The notes under the pieces: model-generated
Seen by the model: only the letters and a program-made list of their open reading frames with translations
What the model was told of the DNA's origin: nothing
Database searches by the model: none
Translations under genes and position numbers: made by a program
Part shown: positions 1 to 7,108 of the stretch, in pieces
Layout of the letters: every line of letters starts with the position of its first letter
Numbering within the stretch: the first letter of the stretch is position 1
Origin: a virus
Length of the DNA: 29,116 bases
Direction: 5' to 3' (one strand)
IMG/VR virus record: IMGVR_UViG_3300034418_002820
Coordinates: 1-29,116 of that record

Positions 1-30
1 CAATCGGCTCGGAATGTGCAAGGTAGAGGA

Positions 31-357
31 TCATGTGAAAGCTGCCTCGTATACGTTGGGGAGTTGCTCCTCGAAGATGTCCTTGACGGCTTGAGCAATC
101 AGACGGTGCTCCAGCTGTGTCTCGATACCTGCGCGGATCTGGATGTAGTGGATCCAGCTGCGGATGCTGCCATCAATGTCAACAGGTGGTGCGGCGATGA
201 ACGCCATAATGAAACATGCCGTCGCAGCAAGGAGACATGGAATCATGAGGACACCGAAGTGCCCTACATAAAGGCGATTGTTGACAGAAGTCACCCAGTT
301 GAGATACTTTTCCCACAGTGATGACTGCTGCCTTTGAATAGCAATTGATGCAGTCAT
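31..357 (-). CDS. psbA: Chimeric ORF: photosystem II D1 N-terminus fused in frame to a ThyX C-terminus
   Basis: Residues 1-62 are an unmistakable cyanophage-type D1 start: the '[12 protein letters not shown]' and '[14 protein letters not shown]' segments, the first membrane helix (about 33-55) and 'AAPPVDIDG'. D1 should continue 'IREP...' for about 360 residues. Instead, from about residue 63 the sequence is a flavin-dependent thymidylate synthase tail: '[15 protein letters not shown]', then a [10 protein letters not shown] helix and 'EQLPNVYEA', to a stop at 31. The join lies near 166-174. ThyX carries an 'NGS-(L/I)-RSW' motif there, so short shared DNA (ATGGC, GCATCCG) could explain it. The D1 catalytic part and the ThyX RHR motif are both missing, so neither activity is expected. 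ATG at 357 follows the upstream stop by 11 nt. A complete but different ThyX is encoded at 20111-20752. The product could be a recombination remnant or a contig-end assembly chimera. Confidence 0.85.
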   Translation of the reverse strand: MTASIAIQRQQSSLWEKYLNWVTSVNNRLYVGHFGVLMIPCLLAATACFIMAFIAAPPVDIDGSIRSWIHYIQIRAGIETQLEHRLIAQAVKDIFEEQLPNVYEAAFT

Positions 358-368
358 GTTTTTTTATC

Positions 369-752
369 TTAAAATGTATACTTCAGGCCAAGCTTTACAT
401 TGGAGCTCAGTGAATTGAAATCGTAGTTGTCCGCTGTAATAGCGGCGAACTCCCCATAAGCATCCAGGTCGCTGTTCAAAGCAGTGGAGACTCCCACCTT
501 GCCAGAAGCAGCCTGGGTACTTTCGCCAGTATCGGGGAGAATGAAAGCGGGACCCCCCTGGATGTACCAGGAAGAACTCTTTCCCAATGCAGACTCATAG
601 CCCACGTGACTTTCAATACTAGTAGCGGAGTAGTCACTACCAGAGAAACCAGAGTTGGTCTCCACATTTACATAGGGACCAGCAATAGCGGGGGAGGCAA
701 TGCCATGGAGAAGACCAAGGGCAGCACCAGAAACAATAGCAGTTTTAATCAT
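369..752 (-). CDS. Secreted outer-membrane beta-barrel-like protein
   Basis: A 127-residue protein between hli and psbA. Residues 1-24 form a classic signal peptide: 'MIK', a hydrophobic stretch, and a cut after 'PAIA'. The mature part alternates polar and hydrophobic residues in short strands (YVNVET, ATSIESHVGYES, WYIQGGPAFI, KVGVSTAL, YGEFAAIT) and ends in 'LGLKYTF'. A terminal Phe is typical of proteins handled by the outer-membrane insertion machinery. The ATG at 752 is chosen because upstream in-frame codons run back through hli and would bury the signal peptide. No SD is seen. Its place in the photosynthesis-gene cassette suggests acquired host-type cargo. A porin-like or surface-modifying role is inference; the exact family is not recognised. 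Confidence 0.75.
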   Translation of the reverse strand: MIKTAIVSGAALGLLHGIASPAIAGPYVNVETNSGFSGSDYSATSIESHVGYESALGKSSSWYIQGGPAFILPDTGESTQAASGKVGVSTALNSDLDAYGEFAAITADNYDFNSLSSNVKLGLKYTF

Positions 753-771
753 TATAAATGAGGGTGAATGT

Positions 772-897
772 TTACCAAAAACCAGGAATGATCTGTCCTG
801 TAACAGCGTAGGAACCAATGGCAGCTACAACGCCCAGCATCGCCAGGCGTCCATTCAGCAGCTCACCTTGTTCCCACTTATTTTGTAAATAGTCCAT
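772..897 (-). CDS. hli: High-light-inducible protein (Hli/Hlip)
   Basis: A 41-residue protein containing the chlorophyll a/b-binding-like Hlip core 'ELLNGRLAMLGVVAAIGSY' followed by 'AVTGQIIPGFW'. The E-x(2)-NGR-x-AM pattern is the chlorophyll-ligating first half of a light-harvesting-type helix, and the ending is typical of cyanophage Hlips. Known Hlips bind chlorophyll and protect photosystem II under excess light, and cyanophages commonly carry hli next to psbA, as here. The ATG at 897 lies 5 nt after the stop of the small basic gene upstream, and the stop precedes the beta-barrel gene start by 19 nt. This points to one late/middle operon: scaffold, small genes, hli, beta-barrel protein, psbA. 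Confidence 0.93.
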   Translation of the reverse strand: MDYLQNKWEQGELLNGRLAMLGVVAAIGSYAVTGQIIPGFW

Positions 898-902
898 GGT
901 GG

Positions 903-1040
903 TTATTTAAACCCACGCTTCATCTTGGCGTAGGCTTTAGGAGAAATAGTAGATTTTTTTTTGGATCGGGAGGTGCCAGCTTTGCGGCGTTTATTAATGT
1001 TGCAGTAAAGACCGCAGCGATTACTTGCCTTTTTTGCCAC
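903..1040 (-). CDS. Small Lys/Arg-rich conserved phage protein
   Basis: A 45-residue ORF starting at GTG (1040): 'AKKASNRCGLYCNINKRRK' then 'AGTSRSKKKSTISPKAYAKM' and 'KRGFK'. Very basic, with two Cys three residues apart. The pattern (GLY-x-N-I-N-K-R-R, Lys/Ser-rich centre, K-A-Y) resembles small basic proteins that recur in marine phages, from memory and without a search. It overlaps the end of the 16-codon ORF at 1021-1071 and ends 5 nt before hli. No function is known; nucleic-acid binding or a virion accessory role would suit the charge. Confidence 0.65.
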   Translation of the reverse strand: MAKKASNRCGLYCNINKRRKAGTSRSKKKSTISPKAYAKMKRGFK

Positions 1041-1071
1041 CGCCTTTACATCCTTTTCTAGAATTGAACAT
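1021..1071 (-). CDS. Possible 16-residue Gly/Lys micropeptide
   Basis: An ATG at 1071 inside the 3' end of the scaffold gene opens a 16-codon frame, 'MFNSRKGCKGGGKKGK'. It ends at 1021 inside the next gene's start region and bridges scaffold (stop 1058) and the 45-residue gene (start 1040). The composition is extreme (Gly/Lys). It may simply couple translation between neighbours or be chance. Kept at low confidence because only reading-frame and overlap arguments support it. Confidence 0.25.
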   Translation of the reverse strand: MFNSRKGCKGGGKKGK

Positions 1072-1795
1072 CAGAACGACTCAGTTTTTCAAAGACATCA
1101 TTGCGGTATGCAGGATCATTGTCATAACGAGGATCAGACATAGCTTGTACTACCTCTGCTTGGCTACGGAAGACATCAGGTGTCTCAGTCGCAGCCTTAC
1201 CAGTTAGCATCCGTCCTTCATAACCGTTCTGGTTTTCATACTCAGCCATCAACCCACGAACAGCAAGTTGAATAGCCCGTGCTGAACCACTCTGAACAAG
1301 TTCATCAAAAGCATTGACATAGTTCTGGTCAAGAGTGTTAGCAGCCCAGTCCATCAATGCACCGTACTGCTCCTTGCCACCAACATAATTTTGGATGGCA
1401 TTCATTTCTTCTTCACTCAGATCATCTGCTTGTGGAGGAGCTTGGTTCTGGAGAGCAGAGAAAATATCCTCATACTCAAGATTGTCCAGTTGCTCTTTCA
1501 ACTCATCAGTCAGCTTGCCAGTCTCTTGATAAGTGTTCAGCGCCTGGGCCAAGTAGTCAGGTTCTTCCTGAACTTCCTCAGCTTCAGCTTCAGGCTCAAC
1601 TTCTTGCTTACCTTCACCCATCTTTTGTTGGAGTTCAAGGTAAGCCTTTTCAAGTTGCTCAGCATTTTCAAACTTGCCAGCCAGCATCTGATTCTGCTGC
1701 TGTTCCAGTTGTTCACCAACTCGGAGAGAATCTTGTTCCTCCTCACTGAACTCAGGCTGGTCAGCAGGGGTGGGGTCATACGTCAGTTGAGCCAT
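1058..1795 (-). CDS. Capsid assembly scaffolding protein (T7 gp9-like)
   Basis: 245 residues, strongly acidic and Gln/Glu-rich, predicted mostly helical with a coiled-coil stretch around residues 20-75 ('EQLEQQQNQML', 'NAEQLEKAYLELQQKMGEG'). It has low sequence complexity and no enzymatic motif. It lies directly downstream of the portal gene and a small basic gene, the position of T7 gene 9. Scaffold proteins of this group form the internal core on which the procapsid assembles and are later released. ATG 1795 overlaps the upstream gene by 20 nt. The major capsid gene that follows in T7 is not in the window; here the hli/psbA cassette comes next. Confidence 0.85.
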   Translation of the reverse strand: MAQLTYDPTPADQPEFSEEEQDSLRVGEQLEQQQNQMLAGKFENAEQLEKAYLELQQKMGEGKQEVEPEAEAEEVQEEPDYLAQALNTYQETGKLTDELKEQLDNLEYEDIFSALQNQAPPQADDLSEEEMNAIQNYVGGKEQYGALMDWAANTLDQNYVNAFDELVQSGSARAIQLAVRGLMAEYENQNGYEGRMLTGKAATETPDVFRSQAEVVQAMSDPRYDNDPAYRNDVFEKLSRSDVQF

Positions 1796-2072
1796 CTTGT
1801 ACGTAGTTACGATAGGTAGGTGGGTTGTGGTTTAGAACTCGGAGATTATTGTTGGCGCTATAAGTAACGACCATATCCTCAGTTCCTGGTGCTTTTATAG
1901 TTGGAGCACCAACCTTAGGTTTCCTAAGATTATTGCGAGCAGGCTTAGCCTCAGTAGGGCCTGCCGTTCCAGTCCGACGTGGTTTATCCCGTACGTTCTC
2001 AGGCTTCTGGACTGGGGGGTTCTTCGGTTTGGTTGCCCTCGATTTCGGAGAGGGCTTGGGCGGATTCGACAT
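1776..2072 (-). CDS. Small basic Pro/Lys-rich protein between portal and scaffold
   Basis: 98 residues. The first ~60 are basic and Pro/Lys-rich, probably disordered ('KPSPKSRATKPKNPPVQKPE'). The tail is more ordered ('MVVTYSANNNLRVLNHNPP', 'TYRNYVQDGSTD'). It overlaps the portal 3' end by 74 nt and the scaffold start by 20 nt. The N-terminal part lies in the portal overlap, so a shorter form starting inside is possible. No function is recognised; by position, a virion or assembly role is likely. Confidence 0.6.
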   Translation of the reverse strand: MSNPPKPSPKSRATKPKNPPVQKPENVRDKPRRTGTAGPTEAKPARNNLRKPKVGAPTIKAPGTEDMVVTYSANNNLRVLNHNPPTYRNYVQDGSTDV

Positions 2073-3621
2073 TAGCTTTCTGTTGATCTACTTGTACTTT
2101 CTGCATAGCAGCTTCTTGCTTAGTCAGCTCTTGTTGCTGCTGCATCTGCATGTTCTGCTGCATATCCTGCTGCAGTTGCTGTTCTGTCTTAACTAGGTTC
2201 AGGGTATCAATACCTTGAGCAGTAGCTAGACGCTTGATGTATTCTGCTGGATCAATGTATCTCTGAATCGCTTCAGGACCCATTGTCTGTGAGATCGTCG
2301 TGATAAATTGAGTGAGGCTTTGATAATCTTGGCCTCTTCCAAGTGCATTAACACCAGCGACAACAGTAGGGCGAACCAAATTTTTTGGAATCTTTGGTAG
2401 GACACCTTTACGTTGGAGAAGGAACAGAGTCCTGTTCAGATAAGGAACGAGGAACTCAGAAGTAAGCAAGGTGAACAAGCCACCGAGTTGAGCATCTGTC
2501 TCCAACTGAGTGAGGCGAACCTCCTCAGCTGTGGTGCGTTCAGACTGACGAACATTCAAGATCAGGAATGCTTCACTGATCCTGCGTTCCAATACACTTG
2601 CCAGTTCATAGGCAGTACGGAAGTCAGCAGTCTTACCAACTTGAACAACACCAATGTCATCAGGTCGGCCCTGGATGATGGCACCGTTGCCAGCATTAGC
2701 CAGGGACTGTGGCTTGGTAGTAGCACTGGGGCTAACAACAAACACAACCTTGGCTGCGGCTGCAGAGCCTTCAATGATTGCCTGGCTCAGCGCTTCCAGT
2801 GACTTGAGATCACCAAGGAACTCTTCCACTCGTCCACGTCCATAGTCTTCACCGTCAACAGTGGAGAACCTAAGGGGCATCCAACACGGTGCAGAGTCAG
2901 GGCAGGAGCTACGGCTATCAGGAAGAATCTTGTCGTTCACCTCCTGGTGCCAGGTCCACTTCTTCTTACCAATGTCATGCTTGACGTAGGTGTAAACCTC
3001 TACTTCATCAGGGTCGGAAGGAGCACTAGGTCCGTTACCTCCAACACCAGACTGAGGATCATTTACTTTACCCTCTTCTGATTGTGTCAGTCCAGGTACG
3101 GATGACTTGTGTACCATCTCTTTGCAGACAATCTCAATGACCTGACCATCACCATCTCTGTTAACAACAAAGCGATTGAAGGGGTAGTGCCTGAGACCAT
3201 CCTTGGAATAATAGAGGAGTGCATTACCACCTACGACTAGAGATTTTATAGCTTCGTGAACAACAACTCGATCATTAGTAGCATTAAGATAATCCATAAC
3301 CATCCGTTCCATCTTGGACATGGCGAGGTCGAGTTCTGACTTAATGGCTGGATTGAGTTCTCCGTTAAGCGTGTCATCTCTAATCTGCAGCTTAAAGAAT
3401 GTAGTTTGTGGTGGCAGCAATGCAAGCATCAGCTTAGAAGCCAATGTCACAACAGCCTTTGCACCAACTGATTGCCACGGGGTTTTAATATGCATCATCG
3501 TTTCAGGCCCCGTGTCCTGACGAATCAAATAAGGAAGAGTCAGCTTGGATCCCTCGACTGCCTTATCGAGGAACTGGTTACGTGAACCACAGAGCTGACT
3601 GTATCGTGTACGTGCTTTCAT
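1999..3621 (-). CDS. Portal (head-tail connector) protein, T7 gp8-like
   Basis: 540 residues, the usual length for T7-type portals (about 536). The N-terminus has the family pattern 'YSQLCGSRNQFLDKAVEGS' followed by 'LTLPYLI' and 'TPWQSVGAKAVVTLASKLML', then 'LLPPQTTFFKL'. The C-terminal third is helical and Gln-rich (QQLQQDMQQNMQMQQQQ), as in other podovirus portals. The dodecameric portal sits at one capsid vertex, is the DNA channel for packaging by the terminase, and anchors the tail. ATG 3621 overlaps the upstream stop by one base (TGATG), so translation is probably coupled. Confidence 0.95.
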   Translation of the reverse strand: MKARTRYSQLCGSRNQFLDKAVEGSKLTLPYLIRQDTGPETMMHIKTPWQSVGAKAVVTLASKLMLALLPPQTTFFKLQIRDDTLNGELNPAIKSELDLAMSKMERMVMDYLNATNDRVVVHEAIKSLVVGGNALLYYSKDGLRHYPFNRFVVNRDGDGQVIEIVCKEMVHKSSVPGLTQSEEGKVNDPQSGVGGNGPSAPSDPDEVEVYTYVKHDIGKKKWTWHQEVNDKILPDSRSSCPDSAPCWMPLRFSTVDGEDYGRGRVEEFLGDLKSLEALSQAIIEGSAAAAKVVFVVSPSATTKPQSLANAGNGAIIQGRPDDIGVVQVGKTADFRTAYELASVLERRISEAFLILNVRQSERTTAEEVRLTQLETDAQLGGLFTLLTSEFLVPYLNRTLFLLQRKGVLPKIPKNLVRPTVVAGVNALGRGQDYQSLTQFITTISQTMGPEAIQRYIDPAEYIKRLATAQGIDTLNLVKTEQQLQQDMQQNMQMQQQQELTKQEAAMQKVQVDQQKANVESAQALSEIEGNQTEEPPSPEA

Positions 3622-3986
3622 CAGATTGATAGGCCACTCGCTCCACTACCAAAGCCACCAAGACCTGCAGAAGGCGAGTAAGCAAACTGACTTACACCTC
3701 TGTTGGTTACACCCAGACGATCCCTGCGGGACTTCCTGCGAGTGATACCAACTTGTGTGTCTGGTCGGAGTGATACTGCTTCAGGAGCAGCGATCGGAGG
3801 TGGTGCTGGGGGAGGAGGTGGTGCTACTTGAGCTGTTGGTCCAGGCGTTCCATGTGCTTGGACATGAGCTGCATAATTACGATTTAGTGCTCTTGCAGGT
3901 CTCTTTCGGCTTGCAATGTGGGAGGCTGTGCCATGACCCAGACCCATTGCAATAGACTGGTCATAGTGAGCTTGACTCCATGCCAT
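3621..3986 (-). CDS. Virion/tail assembly protein, gp7.3-like by position
   Basis: 121 residues: a helical start ('MAWSQAHYDQSIAMGLGHG'), a Pro-rich linker (APPPPPAPPPI), a basic patch (ITRRKSRRDRLG) and a Gly/Ser tail ending 'GLGGFGSGASGLSI'. T7 gp7.3, encoded just before the portal, likewise has a basic segment and a Gly/Ser tail ending in GGGINI. Position plus that shared architecture suggests the same host-range/tail-assembly role; sequence identity is not demonstrated. It overlaps the upstream gene by 26 nt and the portal by one base. Confidence 0.65.
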   Translation of the reverse strand: MAWSQAHYDQSIAMGLGHGTASHIASRKRPARALNRNYAAHVQAHGTPGPTAQVAPPPPPAPPPIAAPEAVSLRPDTQVGITRRKSRRDRLGVTNRGVSQFAYSPSAGLGGFGSGASGLSI

Positions 3987-4167
3987 TTTGTTCTTCTAAT
4001 TTAAGTTGTATCCAATCAACTACACTTCGCTGACCTGAGCGGTACATGATGTATTCGATTGGTTGATCTGGGGTGGGTGAAACGGGTGGAAAGGTTTCGT
4101 CCAACTCCTGAATGAGGGTTCGGGCTTGCATCCCGAATGCCTCAAGCATATTGAGGGAGGTTGACAT
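3961..4167 (-). CDS. Conserved small cyanophage protein downstream of nrdB
   Basis: 68 residues from the ATG at 4167 (72 if 4179 is used). The core is 'MLEAFGMQARTLIQELDETF', then 'PPVSPTPDQPIEYIMYRSGQ', then 'RSVVDWIQLKLEE'. The even mix of helix-forming residues argues for a real gene. It overlaps nrdB by 26 nt and the next gene by 26 nt, typical of this operon. No motif points to a function; it lies between nucleotide metabolism and virion genes. Confidence 0.65.
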   Translation of the reverse strand: MSTSLNMLEAFGMQARTLIQELDETFPPVSPTPDQPIEYIMYRSGQRSVVDWIQLKLEEQNGMESSSL

Positions 4168-4861
4168 TAGAGTGTTCAAAAAATGCAGGCATTCTGGCCC
4201 GACGTGTTTCAGAAAGTCCTTTGGCTGTACCCTGATACATTAAAGAGTCACTGGAATCCAGCCAAAATTTTTTATTCAAAAATTTGGAGTCACTGCTACC
4301 AAGTGGCTCAAGCACCCAATTAATAGTAGCCTTGCGCAGCTTGTCCAAAGATTGGGAGGGGGTAAGACCAAGCTCTGCACAAACAATGCTGTTTGTAGCA
4401 ACATGGATCTGTTCATCTCTGGAGATATCTGCGCTTGTGCTCCTCAGTCCAGCGTCACCACAGAACCTGAAGAACGGCAGGAGAACAAAGAATATGCTTC
4501 TCTCCAATACCATTGCTTTGCAGATGGTGTGGTCTGGATGATCTGCCCAAGCTTTTGTAATTGCTCGTGCTTCTTTTTCTGCAGCGCTCGTTCCATCGAT
4601 ACCGTGTGCTCGTGCTGCATAGCTAAGTGCGACATCATGATTTTCCTCATCAGTAATGTTCATTTCAAGAATCTTGCGAGCCTTGGAAGGTACATCCCCC
4701 TTGAGCCCACTCTTGATAAAGTCGCCAACTGGTAGCTCCAGATGACGAAGGGCCAAAGCTCTGTAGATAGTCTCCTCAGAGCCTGGCATCAACTCTCCAG
4801 CTTCTACTTGAACTGGAGTCCACTTACGTTTGCGTTCAATTAAATTTTGATAGGGGTTCAT
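4142..4861 (-). CDS. nrdB: Ribonucleotide reductase class I beta subunit, radical-Tyr-less type
   Basis: 239 residues from ATG 4861, which overlaps the nrdA stop (ATGA); the upstream TTG at 4870 is less likely. It is a ferritin-like di-metal protein. Ligand motifs are visible: E72-E-N-H75 (ExxH), a single Glu in 'VLERSIFF' (E120), and E150-Q-I-H153 (second ExxH in 'SRDEQIH'). The beta subunit makes the radical that the alpha subunit uses to reduce ribonucleotides. The residue four after the first His, where E. coli has Tyr122, is Leu79; the nearest Tyr is Y81. This matches published re-analysis of cyanophage RNRs as class I enzymes with unusual beta subunits. It is shorter than host NrdB (about 350). 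Confidence 0.85.
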   Translation of the reverse strand: MNPYQNLIERKRKWTPVQVEAGELMPGSEETIYRALALRHLELPVGDFIKSGLKGDVPSKARKILEMNITDEENHDVALSYAARAHGIDGTSAAEKEARAITKAWADHPDHTICKAMVLERSIFFVLLPFFRFCGDAGLRSTSADISRDEQIHVATNSIVCAELGLTPSQSLDKLRKATINWVLEPLGSSDSKFLNKKFWLDSSDSLMYQGTAKGLSETRRARMPAFFEHSNVNLPQYA

Positions 4862-6240
4862 TCCTGACAATCACATTCAAGTTCACCGAGATCAGACCAT
4901 TCGTGACGGATCTCATTAATATAGTCTTCAATGTTGATGTCCTTCAGTGCAGCATAAGCATCACTTTTATCCTGGACATCACCCATTACTTGAAGAGAGT
5001 AATAGAGAGAAGTCTGGGGCGAACTCAGCCACTCTTCAATGAACGCATTGTCATAGGTCACAACATCACTCCAAGAGTTGAAGCTGTAACCGTGAAGAAG
5101 TCCAGTCTTTTCCAACATGGTCATGATGCCATCGGCTACTGCCTTGTAAGCATCCCAACCAACTTCACTTGCAATTTCCACTTCACCATAGCTGTAACTC
5201 TGAACACCAAAGGTGCCCGAATCACGATCAATGCTACGTGCAATAGGTGGTGCGATCTCTGGGGTGCAAGTAAACCCATCAAGATCTTTACTACGGTAGC
5301 TGCAGGAGGCCGTAGGAGCGATGGCAAATGCCCGCACCATATCAAACCCTTCAGCTACTCGTGCAGCCCTGTTGATGCCCTCCTCAAGGGACAATGCAAT
5401 GTCATGTGCATCAGTCGCACTAACTAATCCATTGTTTACATCATTCAGGGCTTGACCAAACTCCTTGTAAGTTACACCGTACCGCCGTAAGAGGTTGGCA
5501 AGCCCGAGCATTCCCAATCCAACTTGTCGATCGACTTTGGAGTCGAGGTATTCATTGGATTCTCCAACACCTGTGACAGAATGGAGGCTGCACAGCTCAG
5601 ACATACCGTCAGTGAAAGCTCCTGGGATGTCGGCGATGCGACAGGCACCAAGATTGACATGTTGGAGCAGGCAGGTCCCGCGTGAGGGCAGGTAAACTTC
5701 AAGGCAGACGTTTCCTCGGATTCGTTTGCCATCTTTGTCATACTTTACTTTGTTTAGCCAGATGTCACCAGCCTTGATGCCATAAAGCAGCTGGTCTTTA
5801 AACTCACAAGCATCCCACCACTCTTGGGTGATGTTGATGCAACGCTTTACCCACGGGAGTTCAGAACGTGGGGTTGTAATAAACTCAAGAGCATCGGGGT
5901 GCTCCAGATCCAGGTGCAATACAGCGGCACCATTCTTATAGGTGCCACCCCTGCGAAGGATCTCATTGAGTGTTGAGTAGATTTTACCAAAGGATACAGG
6001 ACCACTAGCAGTCAGTCCTTTACCATTCTCACTTCCTTTGGGTCGGAGGTTGGACAGGTGAATTGCAACACCAGCTCCATAACGTAGTGCATGAGAAACG
6101 AAACGCCATGAAGCCTCAATCCCTTCGGGACCTTCCATGCTGTCATCAACGACAAACACGGTGCAGCTAACAGGGAGACGACCTTCAGGTTCATCAATCC
6201 ATGACTGGACTCGACCAGTGCGGGAGATGAGGTTATTCAT
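4858..6240 (-). CDS. nrdA: Ribonucleotide reductase class I alpha (catalytic) subunit, short cyanophage form
   Basis: 460 residues, much shorter than bacterial NrdA (about 750) because the N-terminal ATP-cone region is absent. Catalytic features are present: redox Cys in 'PVSCTVF' (C26), the active-site N177-V-C179-L-E181 triad in 'RGNVCLEV', a downstream Cys in 'HVNLGAC', the Tyr-Tyr dyad of class I enzymes in 'SLYYSL' (Y413, Y414), and a C-terminal Cys pair 'ECDCQE'. It reduces ribonucleotides to supply dNTPs for phage replication. The YY dyad and the adjacent nrdB show it is class I, although cyanophage homologues have often been labelled class II. It overlaps the MazG-like gene (ATGA at 6240) and nrdB. 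Confidence 0.93.
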   Translation of the reverse strand: MNNLISRTGRVQSWIDEPEGRLPVSCTVFVVDDSMEGPEGIEASWRFVSHALRYGAGVAIHLSNLRPKGSENGKGLTASGPVSFGKIYSTLNEILRRGGTYKNGAAVLHLDLEHPDALEFITTPRSELPWVKRCINITQEWWDACEFKDQLLYGIKAGDIWLNKVKYDKDGKRIRGNVCLEVYLPSRGTCLLQHVNLGACRIADIPGAFTDGMSELCSLHSVTGVGESNEYLDSKVDRQVGLGMLGLANLLRRYGVTYKEFGQALNDVNNGLVSATDAHDIALSLEEGINRAARVAEGFDMVRAFAIAPTASCSYRSKDLDGFTCTPEIAPPIARSIDRDSGTFGVQSYSYGEVEIASEVGWDAYKAVADGIMTMLEKTGLLHGYSFNSWSDVVTYDNAFIEEWLSSPQTSLYYSLQVMGDVQDKSDAYAALKDINIEDYINEIRHEWSDLGELECDCQE

Positions 6241-6605
6241 ACTAAATCAGACAGGTTGGGTGGTTGATAATTAGGGCCTTTGAGAACCTTTCCGTCCTCT
6301 CGGTAAATAGGTTTGCCATCTTCACCGAGCTTGCTCATGTTGCTCTTGTGGACACGGCGAAGTGCTTGCTCAATATCCCAGTTCATATTTTCTGCATACT
6401 GAGCACACACATAGACAAGATCAGCCAGTTCCTTGAGGCAATGCTCCCGTGTGTGGGGTAGTGCCATCTGGATATTATGATCTGCCTCAATAAATTCTTT
6501 GAACTCCTCAACGATCAAATTCTTCTGCATCGTACGGGAGTTCAAGTCGTTCTGTATACCGTACGCCTGGCGGAACTGAATTGCTTGATTGCTGAGCAGT
6601 GACAT
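6237..6605 (-). CDS. MazG-like nucleotide pyrophosphohydrolase
   Basis: 122 residues with an all-alpha NTP pyrophosphohydrolase pattern: acidic motif 'LIVEEFKEFIEA', a second acidic helix 'LKELADLVYVCAQYA', then 'ALRRVHKSNMSKLGEDGKP' and 'GPNYQPPNL', a tail typical of cyanophage MazG/PRA-PH-like proteins. The Glu/Asp residues bind the metal used to hydrolyse nucleoside triphosphates. Suggested phage roles are nucleotide recycling and perhaps altering alarmone signalling in the host. It directly precedes nrdA with an ATGA overlap, consistent with the nucleotide role. Confidence 0.85.
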   Translation of the reverse strand: MSLLSNQAIQFRQAYGIQNDLNSRTMQKNLIVEEFKEFIEADHNIQMALPHTREHCLKELADLVYVCAQYAENMNWDIEQALRRVHKSNMSKLGEDGKPIYREDGKVLKGPNYQPPNLSDLV

Positions 6606-6789
6606 TGAGTAGTTCGTTTTCTAGATAGTGGATAGCTTTTGTTAGATCTTGTTTGATGTCATCCTTGTGACCTGCACGGCAGATGTATTTGACTGCACAA
6701 CCAAGGTGGTAGTTCAGGTCTTGGTCTCGGATAAAATCCCAAACCTGGATGTTGCCTCGATTGTAATAACTAGGTGAGGTGATGTCCAT
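6508..6789 (-). CDS. DUF3310 family protein
   Basis: 93 residues from ATG 6789; upstream in-frame codons lie in the HNH gene. The core 'VWDFIRDQDLNYHLGCAVKY' then 'ICRAGHKDDIKQDLTKAIHY' and 'LENEL' matches the DUF3310 pattern seen in many phages (D-F-I, L-G-x-A-x-K-Y, R-A-G-x-K-x-D, DL-x-KA-x-YL). Its molecular role is unknown; homologues are common beside nucleotide-metabolism genes, as here. The tail (from about residue 62) overlaps the MazG-like gene by 98 nt in another frame. Confidence 0.82.
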   Translation of the reverse strand: MDITSPSYYNRGNIQVWDFIRDQDLNYHLGCAVKYICRAGHKDDIKQDLTKAIHYLENELLNVTAQQSSNSVPPGVRYTERLELPYDAEEFDR

Positions 6790-7108
6790 TTTCAAAAGTG
6801 TGGATTTGGTGGCAGTTGGCACACAGCACTTCACATTTGGCCAGTTCAAGGACCAATTTTTCCATTGAAATGCTGATCAACTCTTTACCAATGGAGTATG
6901 TTTTAGTTGTAGGGTCAATGTGATTCAGTTCGAGTGCTACAGGATGAGCGTTGTACCCACATTGAGCACAGCCTCTCTCCAACTTGTATTCGTTTACAAA
7001 GTCACGCTTTTTTTGCAAGCGCTGCCTGTTGTATTCTTTATTACAAGATCTACAGTATGAACTGGTAGTGTATCTCTCACCTACTCCACATTTGGAGCAG
7101 AGTTTCAT
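6770..7108 (-). CDS. HNH endonuclease
   Basis: 112 residues. The N-terminal zinc ribbon is 'CSKCGVGERYTTSSYCRSCN' (two CxxC pairs), followed by a basic helix. The HNH core is 'CAQCGYNAHPVALELNHIDP' and 'CEVLCANCHQIHT', with L-N-H-I-D, a metal-binding Cys set and a final N-C-H. HNH nucleases nick or cut DNA; free-standing copies in phages may act as homing genes or in DNA processing. It sits between the exonuclease operon and nucleotide-metabolism genes, overlapping upstream by ATGA and downstream by 20 nt, so it is well integrated in the operon. No intron or split neighbour is evident. Confidence 0.88.
   Translation of the reverse strand: MKLCSKCGVGERYTTSSYCRSCNKEYNRQRLQKKRDFVNEYKLERGCAQCGYNAHPVALELNHIDPTTKTYSIGKELISISMEKLVLELAKCEVLCANCHQIHTFENGHHLT

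Noticed and set aside
744-771. Sigma-70-like promoter TTGGTA - 16 - TATAAT before the beta-barrel gene
   Set aside because: The TATAAT overlaps the ATG of that gene, so transcription would begin after the start codon; likely chance.
1391-1819. 142-codon plus-strand ORF
   Set aside because: Antisense to the scaffold gene, with Leu/Phe-rich composition produced by the Gln/Glu codons on the other strand.
6790-6849. Extended start for the DUF3310 protein
   Set aside because: The extra residues overlap the HNH active-site codons and do not resemble the family; ATG 6789 fits the domain start.
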